From: Membranipora membranacea
Taxonomy: Eukaryota > Bryozoa > Gymnolaemata > Cheilostomatida > Membraniporidae
NCBI GenBank assembly: GCA_914767715.1
Contig: OU612066.1
Location: forward strand, 34,384,283-34,448,282
Direction of reading: 5' to 3'
DNA length: 64,000 nucleotides
Positions 1-12,693 of this stretch are shown here, in pieces. The notes beneath the pieces were generated by a model that was not told the DNA's origin, did no database searches, and saw only the letters and a program-made list of their open reading frames with translations. How positions within the stretch are numbered: the stretch's first letter is position 1; each line of letters starts with the position of its first letter. The position numbers and the translations under genes are program-made.

Positions 1-592
1 TGCAATTTCAACCTGGAATTCCCTGATGATTAGATTACTTAGATTACACAGAATAGGAGTTTTTTGCCCCACACATATAATGCCAAAACAAAACACCTTT
101 TAATTTCTAAATATGACCAGTAAATCTGGGTACACCCGGTGAATTTTACAGAACATACACCAATGAAGTATAAAAAGTGATCAGTATCCTGCCATCAAAT
201 ATTGTCCGTGCCATAACAACTTATGCTATAGCTGCTTCTGGCCTATATATGTAGGTCATGAGGTTGATATCTCACCCATGTAAACCTGATATAATTGTGC
301 TCCACATCTTCAAGATGATGTAAATAAGTTTCATAGACAAGCACGCTATACAGTGCACCTTTTAGAATAAAAATAACACTTTGGTAATATGCTTTACTGA
401 ACAGCTAAGTGTTAATTTAATTACCACTCCAGGTCTTGGGATTCTGCTCACAGTATTGTTTATTAGACAGCTCATAGTACATCATTCCCTATAGTAATTT
501 TTTGCAATGGATAACCCTCGGGTAAAATACTATTTGCACAAAAAAACGCAGCCTCCTCGCTGCTCTTTGCCTCGACTCTATATCTATAAACA
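1..592. repeat. R1 dispersed repeat, copy a (cut by the window edge)
   Basis: This stretch is close to the reverse complement of 13978-14616, and about 1-270 also resembles 16095-16361 in the same orientation. Shared landmarks are the segment around AATTCACCGGGTGTACCC and the GCAGCCTCCTCGCTGC box at about 548-563. Copy b contains about 60 extra bases. Part of R1 (about 200-240) matches the 5' part of the minus-strand LINE near 13.9 kb, so R1 may derive from that LINE. The copy probably continues left of base 1. Confidence 0.75.
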
Positions 593-2485
593 CAACGCTG
601 AGAAGTGGCATATTTGGTTCCATCGATTCTCCATGTTACTTACCATTTTAGATGTGTGGTAGCGAAGATATCAGATGTTCACTGGTTACTCACAGGAAAT
701 GCCACTGTTTTGACTGCAGTGCTCAGCACTATACAATATGCATGTCTAACAAGCAAAAGTGATGGTAAGTTGACTTAGTCAAAAATCTTAAAAAATTCCT
801 GCATAATGTGAAAAAAAGCTTGAGTTGCTTGGTAAATAGCGTCAACATGCTTGGATTTTATTTCATGAAAGATCTGCAGCTATTCATTTATACCCATTGA
901 GCTCCCTCAATTCATCAGTAGCGGAACAACTAATACATAACGATGTTCAATTATTGGCAATCTACCTCAAAAATCCAACGCCATCATTTTTTAAGTAGCT
1001 TGGCAATGGATTTGGTTGTAATTGTACTTGTTGTACTTATTGTACTTGTAGAACTGAGTGTCACCAAAAGTTAATTCAATCTGTGAGTGAATGCGGATCG
1101 TGTTACTTTCACAATGCCATGTAAGGACAATGCTTCATGCATGACCATGATCATCCACAAAGTTACATGGAAAGGAGTCTATTCATGTTGAGGTTATCTC
1201 GGTAACTTTTGGCATTTCATGCTGCAAGTGATATGTTCAAGATCTATCTCAGTTGGCTCATATTCCCTGAATGATCACGAGTAGATATTGATCATAGCAC
1301 TTGCTCCATGATCAAGACTCTTCTGACAACATAAATACGCTGAAATAGTGGTTTGACAGCAGGTATTTTATAACAATATTTGTTCAAAATACCTCAAATA
1401 TGTGAGTGCCCTACCCACTGGTCCAATTACTCCTGAAAATCTGTTGTGCCGATTGCATGGCCCGAAATAAGCACCATACGCAGTAGCGCGTGGAGTTACT
1501 AAACAGACTACTTATAGTAAATCCATCTGACTTATACCCTCCCCAACCACGCAAGTCTCTTACATTCTTAGGTTGGTGTAAAGAAACCACTGAAGTAATT
1601 AATAGACAGTAACAAATGATTCCCTCTATATTATATATTTTATATTTCAGGTGGTGTGCTGATGTTATGCTGCATATTTATATATGATGGTGAAGAATAG
1701 CAGTCAGTTGAGAAAAAAAGAAAGAAGTATTATTGTGAAGCTTAACTTATCCCGTGGCCGCATGTCTGAAATCCAACTATCGTCCAGTACTTAAACTCAA
1801 ACTACATTATAACTTACATAAATTTTTTTTTTGAAGACAACAAAATTGTTCAATCCTGGTCACAATATCGTTGAGCATGGACTAGTATAATACATGCCCA
1901 CAACTAGGGGTGAAATTAGGAGTTGAATTTCGGATATATGGCATTGGATCCAACAACAAACCTTATCGGATATGTGATAGACCAGATCCAAGATGATGAA
2001 TTTCAAATCGACCCTTATATTACATAGTACAAACCTTTTTGTTGCCGCTCAGCATTTACATTGGAACACCCAGAGCTTAGGCCCTGAATAGTAGGAGTAA
2101 CCTACATAATAATCTAATTTCTTCACTTATCTGAAATATGATAAACAAATTAAGACTCTCTCGCAGGCAACTACCAACTTCAGTGCCGAGTTGTTGCTGC
2201 TATCAGTGCACCATCACTAGTTCCTCATACTCTATACATAGTCAATCATGGAAGCAAGTCGGACCACAGTAACTTGTGTGAATCAACTTAGTTACATTTC
2301 TGGTTCATCCAAAATCTTGTTCCATCCCTACCCACAACTGCCGATATCATTCTACATATAACCTGATGAGACCTATTCCCGACTGTGTGACAAGGAGCTC
2401 TCTCTGTGTGTGAAACTAACAACCATAACAAACATGTTACGATGCTTGTTACAAAACCCTCTAGGCATCGTACACAACCTGGCTT
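593..2485. other. no gene recognised
   Basis: No long open frame, splice-compatible exon series, RNA gene or clear repeat was found here on either strand. Confidence 0.4.
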
Positions 2486-2707
2486 TTAAGTTATATGATA
2501 GTCACGCGTGTGGATGAGTTGTCCAAGATTTGTAGTGTCAAATACTTTACGTACGTCCAAAGAGAGCGCACCTATACTCTCCAAGTAAACCATGTCATGG
2601 GGCATGGTGACTGTCTCATCAGGTAGTCCAAATTTTACCATTCCAGAATAAGACAAAACTCGAGAGATGGCATGTTGGATCAATGACATCACAACCACTG
2701 TTAACAA
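2486..2707 (-). pseudogene. LINE reverse transcriptase remnant
   Basis: A 73-residue minus-strand frame contains SLDVRKVFDTTN, which resembles RT motif A (LDxxKAFDxVN) of CR1/Jockey-like LINEs. The aligned segment is short and the rest of the RT is missing, so this is a decayed 5'- and 3'-truncated copy. The same motif occurs in the nested LINE at 12.2-12.7 kb, which makes it probably the same family. Confidence 0.5.
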
Positions 2708-2812
2708 TTCCTTATCTTGCTTCCAGACTGCTTGTTCATAAAAATAGGGGGTGCTTTCGAAATATTAGACTGCATGCAGATAATAATGTTAATTTGTACG
2801 TTTCATTTTAGG

Positions 2813-3004
2813 TTACCCTTGTCGAGTTCTGCGATTGCTGAGAATAGCTGTCTTTGTGGACTGAGGCTGCCTAATGGAAGACTTTTACAGAAGGTCAGGA
2901 CAGACTTTTTTGATTTGTATCAAATTTTTTACCGGGAGTCTGAAAATACAGCTGTCAATGCGGGAGTTTTTGTAGTAATGCTACCCTGGGGGATGAAATG
3001 TTAG
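2813..3004 (+). other. possible coding exon, function unknown
   Basis: A TTTTAG acceptor-like site precedes an open stretch of about 60 codons that includes CGLRLPNGR, followed by a possible donor (AAG/gtcagg) near 2893. The LRLPNGR string is faintly like the start of a UBX domain, but too short to name. An AATAAA at about 3517 could end such a transcript. It could equally be chance. Confidence 0.15.
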
Positions 3005-4072
3005 CTAGAATTTAGTTTTATCTAGTCTGAGGATGACTCAATTTTCCCTCTTATCAATTTTTGCGAATTAAGGTTGGAGCACCCTCAGGTAACATCGAGC
3101 AAGCAATAGGTTTCCTCCTGTAAATATTTTACACCATTAGGGTTAATCAATATTATTGTCTCATAAACACTGCAGTGAAACAAGCTTTAATCTCGCCTAC
3201 CACATACTTACAGTGTACTATACGTTTCTTGATAAATTATCGTATAAAACAGGTTGATTATAGTAACATTTTGACGGGTATTTTGCACCTACACTCTACC
3301 GATAGTCACAACCAATGACTTTTTTTATTATGTATCATATATATGGAACCTGTGAACTTTTGTAATACAGGCAAGGCAATCATAATTATTGTATTTGGTT
3401 TTATATCGATCGCTTGATTGTGACAATTGTGGTAAATAATAAAATGATCAGCCATCTTGAAGACTCGTTGTTTAAATACCAATGTTTGACAATTTCTATT
3501 TGTTCTGTTGCACTACAATAAAACTCCATGTTACTGGAAAAAGTCTTTCTTTTGTTTTAATGCTGGCTGCAACACCAACCAGCCTTCCTTGGTGCCAAAG
3601 TTGGTGGCTGAGTACGTCTAAATAGAGTTATTATCTATTAGATAATCATTTGAGCAGACTGATATGACTAAAGCATGTGTCAGAGTTTGTTTTGCAATGC
3701 TCCTCAGTTGACATTACTATTACTTCATTGATAATCACCAAGTCAACTAATGGTAAGATACCAGATTTACATATTGCTCTGCTACATTGAGGTGAATTGT
3801 GCTCTTACTGTTTAATAGTGCCCACAAAACCATTTCTGCTCATGGCTTGATAAAAACTGTTGGAGTGCAAAGTTATCTTTCTCTGTAAATTATTGTCAAC
3901 ATTTCACATAGAATTCCGCAATACAGAAATAGTGCTACAGCTGTACTATACCACTGGCTTCTGATCCAGATTACTTAATAACATTGCTTTGGAATTGGAG
4001 GTGGTTCCATAAAATACATATCAAATTTCCATATGTATGTGACATTCAGTGGTAAAAAATGCTATAATTGTA
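3005..4072. other. no gene recognised
   Basis: Non-coding by eye. The only notable signal is a possible polyadenylation signal AATAAA at about 3517-3522 on the plus strand. Confidence 0.35.
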
Positions 4073-4121
4073 ATTTTCGCATTTTAGTCAATCCTGTGTG
4101 GGATTGACTAAAATGCGGAAA
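4073..4121. repeat. near-perfect hairpin
   Basis: Two arms of about 21 bases (core GCATTTTAGTCAATCC and its complement) flank a loop of about 5 bases, just upstream of the first cathepsin-like exon. A second short inverted pair (CGGGTTT...AACCCG) follows at about 4165-4190. This looks like the remains of a small MITE; no target duplication was identified. Confidence 0.6.
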
Positions 4122-4204
4122 TACACACTAATTCTCGCAACACGGACGTGAATTTGCGTGATCACGGGTTTCCGCATTATAGTGAACCCGTTACAGAAGT
4201 ACAG

Positions 4205-6299
4205 GAAATCTTGCATCACTCAGTGAACAGCAGCTGCTAGACTGCGATCTGAATAATGATGGATTTGATGGTGGTGATGAAGATGCGGCCCTATTGTATA
4301 TCTCTCACAGAAAAGGTGAGGCCTCAAGCTGCCAATGCAAGTTGTGATTGGTTGGTTGTTGTAAACAAGGAAGTTGATTAGTTAATTTATTCAAAACATA
4401 TCACTCGATTCTCCAACTTGACACCATTGATGTAAGGACATGCCTAGCTTCAAAAACAAATTCTGAATTACTTTGCTTGGAGATGGTATTGTGTTGCTCT
4501 GTAAAACACTCAAATAAAACAGCATTTGTAAAGTTTCTGGATACTAGTTCTGTTAAAGCAGCAATACAGTATTTTCCTCTCTATTCTGAAAACTTGGCAC
4601 CAGGCTTCCAGCACTATATGCCCTTAATTTTGATATGCTATTGCTTTATTTGTTTGTGAAATTTCCCACAGGTTATTGACACGGAGAATTCCTACCCCTA
4701 CAAAGCAAAGCGAAGCCGCAGGTGCCATTTTGACCCAGCTATAGTTGGTGCGACAGATAATAAAGTTGTAAAGTTGCGAAGAGGAGATGAGAGTGTACTG
4801 AAGGAAGCGGTGTCAACAGTCGGACCAATCAGTGCGGCTATAGATGCTAGATCAAGATCTTTCAACGACAACTCATCAGTTACTATACTTCACCTTGAAG
4901 AATCACTCTTAGGACTTTAAATGACTACCATACATAAGTTCTTTAAAAATTTTTTTTCAATATTTATAGGCAACAATCTTGATGTTCTTCCAAATGTGCC
5001 AGAGCAGCAACAGAAAAAAATTAAGAGAAGAAGGCTAATAAATACATTTGAAAGATTGCAAAGGAAACTAGTTGATGGAAGATTATAGAAGATAATAAAC
5101 CTTATTCAATCACTTCTAGATTAAGATTATGTATCAGGTATTGAAGGACCTAGAAGATTCTTATTGGTTTGATTATATAGGTGTGTTGGTGGTGAAGCAT
5201 TGTAGCACGTTGAATCTCGATCATGCTGTTCTGGTGGTTGGTTACGGAACAGATGTGAAGAGTGGGCTTGATTATTGGCTCGTCAAGAACAGGTATCTCA
5301 CAAAACAATCTGTGAAATTCGGACCCTGTAATAATGTTTGGTCTTTTCCATCTGCATTCAGCCTTGCCTATTCACATACCAATTAAATTCACAGTTCCAT
5401 AATCATGCAATCCCCCAAGTAATGTGATGCTGGTTTGTATATTATTATTATTATTATTATCTTTATTACTAACCATTGGTAGCAGACTAAAAATTAGCGG
5501 CGACCCTTATAGGTTTTTGTAGAAAAAGAGGAGGCATCCTGGGTATAAAAAGTGAAATATAAAAACTGATCAGTTTAGTTTATTCTTTATAATTAATACA
5601 GCCGGCATTGCTATACTTCATTAGGACTGTGCTCGATCTCAGAGCAGAGCTACGCTTGGTGTCTGTCTGGCGTTGTTTTTGTCTGGCTGATCAGCGTAGA
5701 GTAGAAGGGGCTGGCTGTAGCAGTTTGTTGTTGCAGTGTGCTGGGTTTCCGACTTTTCTAGCGTAATCAGTACATGATTTATCTAGAAATGTGGCGAGCG
5801 AGATGATGTTAAGAGCAGACAGGCGCTCTTCATAGCTATCGTGGCCCAGGCAGATGATTTTCAGAGAGAGATTTTCTAAGCTGGTTAGTCGCTCAAGTGC
5901 GTCTACTGTTGTCATCGGATACCACACTGGACTCGCATACATCATTATAGGTCGTATGCAGGTCCTGTAGTATTTGGTGAGGATGTTTTGTGGGATTCCA
6001 GCCCGCTTGAGTTTGAGCAGTACAAACGTCTTTGGTCTGACCTGGCTCCCGATTTGATTCACATGTTGCTCGAAGCTAAGGTGATAAGCAATTTTTACTC
6101 CGAGGAAGTTGGTCGTGTTGACTTGTGGTATGTCCTGACCGCCAAGGGTCAAGCTTGCGGTTTTATGGTTTTATGGTTATGATCTTTGATTGTTTACAGC
6201 TGGGGTATTTCTTGGGGAGAGCAAGGGTACGTCAAAATGGCTCGTAACTATGGCAACATGTGTGGGATTGCCACAGATGCTGCTTATCCTCTTGTGTAA
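4205..6299 (+). pseudogene. cathepsin L-like papain-family (C1A) cysteine protease, partial and probably broken
   Basis: Four blocks match the C-terminal half of cathepsin L. 4205-4315 has SLSEQQLLDCD and GFDGG (the family usually has GCNGG). 4672 to about 4878 has YPYKA and VGATD. 5181-5292 has LDHAVLVVGYG with the catalytic His and WLVKN with the catalytic Asn. 6200-6299 has [13 protein letters not shown] and ends in AYPLV then stop. The last splice is in phase (AG + C makes Ser). Joining block 1 to 2 with the visible donor and acceptor gives a stop, block 2 to 3 is also out of phase, and the segment before the His block is missing. No exon with the catalytic Cys (CGSCWAF-type) was found upstream. 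In the family this is a lysosomal or secreted endopeptidase; here I infer a decayed copy, though missed exons remain possible. Confidence 0.6.
5441..6180 (-). mobile_element. LINE fragment (CR1/Jockey-like RT C-terminus) inside the cathepsin-like last intron
   Basis: An open frame at 5691-6152 (minus) encodes the post-catalytic part of a LINE reverse transcriptase: NFLGVKI, then YYRTCIRPIMMYASPVWYP, then ALERLTSLENLSLKII. The 3' side ends at an ATT/AAT microsatellite (about 5441-5462), the expected tail for such elements. The copy is 5'-truncated and lies antisense in the intron between the Asn-bearing exon and the last exon. Confidence 0.8.
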
Positions 6300-6459
6300 A
6301 CAGACTGTCACCAGCATATACTACCAGTCGCACAAAACATGCTACTGCAATTTTGCAACGCTGTTTTTTAATTACTGAGATTACAAAACTAAAAGAGAAT
6401 GTGTATGGGTTATATAAAAGCGGTGAGCTTCGACCAGATACAGCCGAGGTGATCTAGAG

Positions 6460-7734
6460 TGATTGTAACCTTAGAATAGATATATAGTTTTATTACCAAT
6501 TGTATGCTTATAACAAAGTGAATGAGCTATCTCATCATTCTGTGTAAGTCGCATTTTTACTGATGTTAAAAACAAGTTCTAGATCTTTATCGCCTTCATT
6601 AAATCATCTCCTCTTCTTTTTTTCGAGTTTTATATAATGATTTTCAACAAACCAGCATGTTTTTGATACATCTGATCTTTGAAATTTTTGCACTTATATC
6701 ATTATCATTAAGACTCAATTCATAATCCATTCTTCTTTAATTGAGGTACATTTCTCTCCCTCAAAACCTCAAAAATGTCAATCGCAAGAAGACAAGCAAT
6801 GGAGGTGGCTGTGTTTTATTTGTCTGAAAGGTCGTCAAACAAGAGGTTTCTCTAATATGATGAAGTGAAACTTTATCTTCATGCTTCTACACAACAAAGA
6901 AAAGTTCTTATCATTGACTCATTGAATACACTGAAGACAAACCTCACAAATTTGCTAACACAGCATTCATATTATGGGAATACTCTTATGTCAATGATCC
7001 TTAGCTGAGTCCAGCCTGAGAGTTGCTATTTACATCTTTATTTCGCACAGATTATAGGGCTATGGCTGAGTCCACACAATCGGATATGCACAACCTTTAT
7101 CTGATGTGTTTAACCATATCAAGCATTCAATCAACAGAATGATATTTTAAATATTTAAATATGTTTCGAATTGGAAGATTCTACTGTATGAACACATTAC
7201 CGGTTTGATTCCATCCTAAACAATTTAAAAAGTGTTGTTATATTATTTCTATGATTAGTACCATCTCTCTCATTAGGCTCATTAGATTAAGTCTATGAGT
7301 TGTACTTCCAGTCCCTATATGAGCCACACACCAAGAATTATTTCACTGATAATTTCTACAGCATACCTTTCCTAAGTTGACTCGTCTTTGTATGTGAGAG
7401 GATGACTCCCGATACTCTCCGCTAGCATAGCTTAAACACAAGCAGTTGGCTATTGAGAGGACGGTGACACATGGTAACATCAGTGCCACACCTCAATCGG
7501 ACATGTACAGTGATGAAAAGTGTTATATTCACCAATTGTAAATCATATTAGAAGAAACAGCATTATGAATTGTTGATGCGTCGTTACAGTTACTGAATAA
7601 ATTCAAATCTGCTCAAATACCTTAACTGACAATGATCATCATCAGCAACTTTATCAAGATTGCATCTCAAGAGAGAAAACGTAACTAGGTCAATTGTGAC
7701 ACACTTTGTGGCACTGTCGCTGCAGTGTTGCTGC
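6460..7734. other. no gene recognised
   Basis: AT-rich sequence with many short stops in all frames. No repeat shared with other parts of the window was spotted. Confidence 0.35.
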
Positions 7735-8894
7735 ACTGTTTATTTATTTATAGAGGTTTTCTTAGAAGTGTATAGATAACAAAAAGAATTCTATTATAGG
7801 TAACTTGTTGACCTCTGAAAACAGCAAAAAAACACATTCTACTTACTACCAAAGTCAATTAAACACAGAGTTAATTATAATTAATAACATGTGGCAATAC
7901 TGGTTATGAGTTATGAGGTAAAAAAAAGTATTGAAGAATAACAAGATCGGATAATAGTGTTGCAGTTAGGGAGCTGATTAGCCGAAGAATTAACGGTTGG
8001 GAAAATAAGAAATATATGATAGAATGCTAAAGATATAAAGGTAAGTAGTAAGTAAGTTTAAAAGGGCTGACTTTCCAAAATTTGTTCTGTATGAGGGTTT
8101 AATAATAGTGCAGTTGCTTCTCAGACAACGCTGATGCTTTCAGGACATTTGAACTTGATTAAGGATATGCTTAGAAGCTTTGTTTTTTGCAACTTTCTAT
8201 GTGTAAAATTATGAAATAGGTGTTGTCTCCTACTTAGTAGTGTGGGTAAATTTAAAAGCAATCTACTAGTTGTGACAGAAAATTTCTTGGGGGCAGATAC
8301 AATAATTCTGATTGCTCTGTTTTGAACTTTCTCAATTGGTTCCAGTGACCTTTTGTCAGGTCAGGTGGTTCACCTGCTATCGGTTACCATGAATTCGGTA
8401 CCACCTGTTGTATGGGTCGGGATATCGGTGACTAAACCGATCACCCTCACATCACCCGATGTGAGGAAGATGACTGAGACATCTCTGCGGAACCAAAAAT
8501 AATATCTGCAAAACTGCTCCCTGGGGGCAATCTCAGAAGGTGCGTGTGGCAGCACCTGTGGGCGGGTACAGACAAACTTGTATTCCGGCCAGCCACTGCA
8601 GCAGTATGAAAATGCTAGCATGTCTCGACCTGTTCTTGCCCGCTAGTTGACATTCTCACACTGCCGAGAGAGCGGACCTGGTAAGGCGAAAGCCAAGTAC
8701 CGCTTAATACTTTGCATGCAGTTTCATGGAAAATTGTTATAGATACAGGATCAAATACCGGCTCGAACGTCGCCCGGGTCAACAAGGTTCGCGCTGAGTT
8801 GCTCACGCTCAGTTAACCAGCGAAAAATCAGATAGGATGCAGAGGTAAAATCCAGAAGTTTCTGAGACTTGCCGAGTGGAATGTAAGGACTCTA

Positions 8895-9662
8895 ATGGAT
8901 AGAGCTGGCTCACAAAGACCAGAGCTCCAGACAGCACTAGAAGCTAAGGAGCTGAGTAGGTACGATATTGATATTGCTGCCCTTGGTGAAACCCGACTTC
9001 CTCTTCATGATAGTATAGCTGATAATGGGTACACATTCTTCTGGAGTGGAAGGGAAGTTGCTGAGAGGCGTGAAGCTGGCGTGGGATTCGCCATCAGAAA
9101 TTCAATCGTCCAATGCCTAGAACAGGAACCAACTGCCGTAAATGACAGAATCATCACTATGAGACTGCCACTGAAGAAGAATGCATATGCAACGATCATC
9201 AGTGCCTATGCTCCGACTATGACAAACCCTGAAGAGATCAAGGAAGGATTCTACAGCACTCTAAGACACATTGCTAAAGAAGTTTCGATTACAGATAAAG
9301 TGATAATAGCTGGTGACTTCAATGCAAGGGTTGGAAGAGAGGTTGAAAACTGGCCCGGTGTCATTGGCTCAAACGGGATTGGGAAGTGCCACTCAAACGG
9401 CGAGATGCTTCTTGCATTCTGTTCTGAGTTCCAACTTGTGATCATTAACACTGTCTTTAAGCACAAGCCGCATCATCTGAATACCTGGATGCATCCACGC
9501 TCCAAACACTGGCACCTCCTGGACTATGTTATAACCAGACAGAGAGATCAGAATGATGTTCTAGACACAAGAGCTATGAGAGGCGCTGACTGTGCAACTG
9601 ACCATGTCATGCTCCAATCAAAGATAGCATTTGTGCTGAAGAAAGCTTCCAACAAGACCTGA
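8895..9662 (+). pseudogene. LINE AP-like endonuclease domain
   Basis: A 255-residue frame with exonuclease-endonuclease-phosphatase fold motifs: IDIAALGETRLP (catalytic Glu), TFFWSG, GVGFAIRNS, IIAGDFNARVG (GDFN) and ADCATDHVML (the terminal Asp-His). The same frame runs upstream of the first ATG, where AEWNVRTL (the usual N-terminal Asn motif) is encoded at about 8865-8893, so the listed ATG is not the natural start. It ends in TGA just before the RT frame. In the family this enzyme nicks target DNA to prime reverse transcription. Confidence 0.85.
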
Positions 9663-9711
9663 ATGTGGAGAGGTTGCGGAGCGAGGAGAATACAAGGAAT
9701 TCCAGAAACAG

Positions 9712-11046
9712 ATGGATAATATCATGGATTATGATGATAAGGATATGAACCTGGAGGAAAAGTGGAACAAACTAAAGACATCTGCCTACAGTACAGCGAT
9801 GGAGGCCCTTGGAAAACCGGATCGGAAAAACCAAGATTTGTTGGATGAGAATGATGCCAAGCTAAATTCCTTGCATGAGGAAAGAAATGAGGCTAAAGCA
9901 CTGGTACTGCAAAGGAAAATACGCTCAAAATACTCGAGACTAACAACAGCTAGAAACCGCCTTCAACAATACACCAGAGAGAGGAAGCCTCAATGGTGGG
10001 AGGAGAAAGCAGATAGAAACGATATGAAGGCATTTTATAATGGCCTTAGAGAAGTTTACGGGCCACAAAAGAGAGGAACTGCCCAGCTTTTCGATGTGGA
10101 TGGAATCACGATACTCAAGGAGAAAGATCAGACACTAAATAGGTTTGCACAGCACTTCGATCAGCTGTTAAATGTTGAAGGATCTGTGGACCCGCTTGCT
10201 CTAGACAGTCTCCCAAATCTACCTCAAATCAACAGCTTGGATGAGCCACCAATGTTTGAGGAATTACAGGATGCAATAATGGCAACCAGGGAAAACAAGG
10301 CACCTGGTGGATGCGGTATACCAGCTGAGGTTTGGAAATATGGTGGTACCAAGCTGAAGGAGAGACTCTACAACCTGATTGTTGACATCTGGGAACATGA
10401 TTATATGCCACAGGACTGGAAGGATGCTAATATTGTGCCCATCTTCAAGAAGGGGAGCAGGAAAGAGTGTGGCAACTACAGAGGAATTTCACTTCTGTCA
10501 ACTGCTGGAAAGATTATGGCCCGCGTAATTCTCAACAGATTGAATGATAAGATTACTCCACATGTCCTGCCTGAGACCCAATGCGGATTTTGGAACAACC
10601 GAAGCACCATGGATATGGTTTTCAGCCTCCGCCAGATCCAAGAGAAGTGCACAGAACAGAACCTGGAAATGTACGCTGTCTTCATAGACTTCACAAAAGC
10701 CTTTGATACAGTGTCAAGAGAAGGGCTCTGGCTAGTACTGAAGAGGATTGGATGCACAGAAAAAGTTATCAACTTGATAGAGGCTCTTCATAATGGAATG
10801 CAGGCTAAAGTAGTCCAAGGAAGTGAAGCCTCAAATCAGTTCGCAGTCACAAATGGTGTAAAGCAAGGATGCGTGCTGGCTCCGACATTATTTTCACTGT
10901 ACCTTACTGCTATGCTTGATGTTGCCTTCAGAAATGTGAAGGAAGGGATCTACATACAGACCAGATGCGGGGCAGACTTATTCAATGTTTCACATTTCAA
11001 GTCAAAAACTCGCACCACCAAATATCAGAGAGATGCTTTTTGCTGA
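9712..11046 (+). pseudogene. LINE reverse transcriptase, N-terminal and palm part
   Basis: The 444-residue frame holds DANIVPIFKKGSRKECGNYR (RT motif 0/1), ETQCGFWNNRSTMD, VFIDFTKAFDTVSREGLW (motif A Asp) and NGVKQGCVLAPTLFSL (motif B). The ADD motif C is not in this frame: the frame is lost near 10970-11040 and FADDSALVAHS continues in another frame at 11040-11080. The copy is a pseudogene. Confidence 0.85.
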
Positions 11047-11733
11047 CGACAGTGCATTGGTGGCCCATAGTGCCTCAGAGATGCAACTGCTTGTTGAAAG
11101 ATTTGCTAGAGCTGCTGCCCAATTCAGCCTTAAGATCAATATTAAGAAGACAGATGCTTGTACCAACCTATCAAACTTCTACAGCCTCAACCTGAGCCTG
11201 AGGTCATCACCATCAACCAAGAGCCTCTAGTGCAAACCACTAACTTCACCTATCTTGGTAGTACTATGTCGAGCAATGCAGCGCTAGACAGGGAGTTACG
11301 AAATAGGCTTGGCAAGGCAAGCACAGCTTTTGGTAACCTACGTCAGAGGCTGTGGAATAACAGGCATGTCTCTATCAGGGCCAAATGCAAAGTCTACAGA
11401 GCGGTGGTACTGTCGACACTCCTTTATGGAGCTGAAGCCTGGACTATATACGGGGTATGGGTCAAAAAGCTACACGCCTACATGATGAGGCAGCTGAGGG
11501 ACATTATGGGTATCAAATGGTATGACAATATTACCAATGATGAAATCCTAAGCCATGCAAACCTACCATGGATGGCGGACATCCTTAAAGTGAAAAACCT
11601 GAGATGGTTGGGTCATGTGCCAAGGATGGAGAATGACCGGCTTCCTAGACAGCTGCTGTACTCACAACTATGTGAAGGAAAAAGAAACCAAGGGCGACCA
11701 AGACTCAGATTTAAGGATGTGGTGAAAACATGA
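10985..11733 (+). pseudogene. LINE RT motif C and C-terminal part, in two frames
   Basis: The frame at 10985-11230 carries the catalytic FADD box and LKINIKKTDA. After another shift, the frame at 11158-11733 has FTYLGSTMSSNAALDREL, VLSTLLYGAEAW, LRWLGHVPRMENDRLP and a terminal GRPRLRFKD motif typical of these LINE C-termini. Stop at 11731. The two shifts could be real mutations or sequence errors. Confidence 0.8.
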
Positions 11734-12693
11734 AACATCAACAGATCAACCTGAAATCCTGGCAGATCACGGCAGGCAACAGAGCTGCATGGAGATCTGT
11801 TATCAAACCAAAACCAAAACCATGCGATAGTCCTAGTCGTATCGACTGACTGCAAGAGAGAGGTAAATAGCTGAGCAATATTCTAGTATTGGTCGGAAAA
11901 TACTTTTGTAAGTTTTAAGGGATTCTTCAACATTCATGTATTTTTTAAGTTTAGAAATAAGATAGACTAGTTTGTTTGCTCTAGTTGCAACATCAGTAGC
12001 ATGGGTATGAAATGCGAGGTCTGTGTCGAGAGCAACTCCCAGAACATTGATTGAGAGCTGTGATTCAATTTTTGTATTTTGAAAACTCAAGTGGTAATAA
12101 TCTTTTTGATTCCTGTTGGAGAAGATACAAAATTGCGTTTTCTGAACGTTGAGTTTTAGGAGATGACTGCTATACCAATGAGATGCATCTTCCAATAAAG
12201 TATTGGATTTTTCTAGAACCTCTGGTATACTTGTTGCCGCACAGAACAACAAAGTGTCGACTGCGTAAGCAAATGAGTTTTCAAAAGACACATTAACAAT
12301 CCGTTGAAGGCAAGGTTGAAGAGAATGGGGCCGAGAATGGAGCCTTGTGGGACTCCGCATGTGATTGGTAGTGAATTTGATTTTGACCCTCCGACTTTCA
12401 TGATTTGGGCTCTGCTGGTGAGGTATGATTCTAAGAGCAGTACTGAGGAGGGTGAGAATTGCCTTTTGCCTAGGGTGTGCAAGAGAAGTTTGTGGTTAAC
12501 AGCCTCAAAGGCTTTTCGTACGTCTAGGGATATGGCTCCAATGTAGCAGGGAGCAGTCTGATCCAGTTTTGTTTTCCACTCTTGTAGCACAGAAAGCAGC
12601 ATTTGTTCAGTAGAGTGATTTTGTCTGAAGCCAAATTGTTTGTCGGAGAACAGATTGTGTTTTTCAGTGAACAGCATCATCCGGTTCTTCATA

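Larger units (their letters stand above)
8346..11834 (+). mobile_element. nearly full-length APE-type LINE
   Basis: About 3.5 kb: a leader of about 500 bases, an endonuclease frame, an RT frame, a C-terminal frame and a 3' end rich in AAAACC near 11800-11820. It sits inside the minus-strand LINE and is therefore younger. The domain order (APE endonuclease then RT, no second ORF seen) and the CVLAPTLFSL motif fit non-LTR elements often annotated as craniofacial development protein 2-like; I do not assign a clade. At least two frame breaks (about 10980-11040 and 11160-11230) and a stop between endonuclease and RT (about 9660) make it inactive as read. Confidence 0.85.

Noticed and set aside
2813-3004. 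UBX-domain exon
   Set aside because: Only LRLPNGR resembles the domain; too short to support a call.
4925-5110. Exon encoding a Lys/Gln-rich helix (KKIKRRR) between cathepsin-like blocks
   Set aside because: It follows a plausible acceptor and is open for about 38 codons, but it does not fit the cathepsin fold and has no partner exon, so it was left out.
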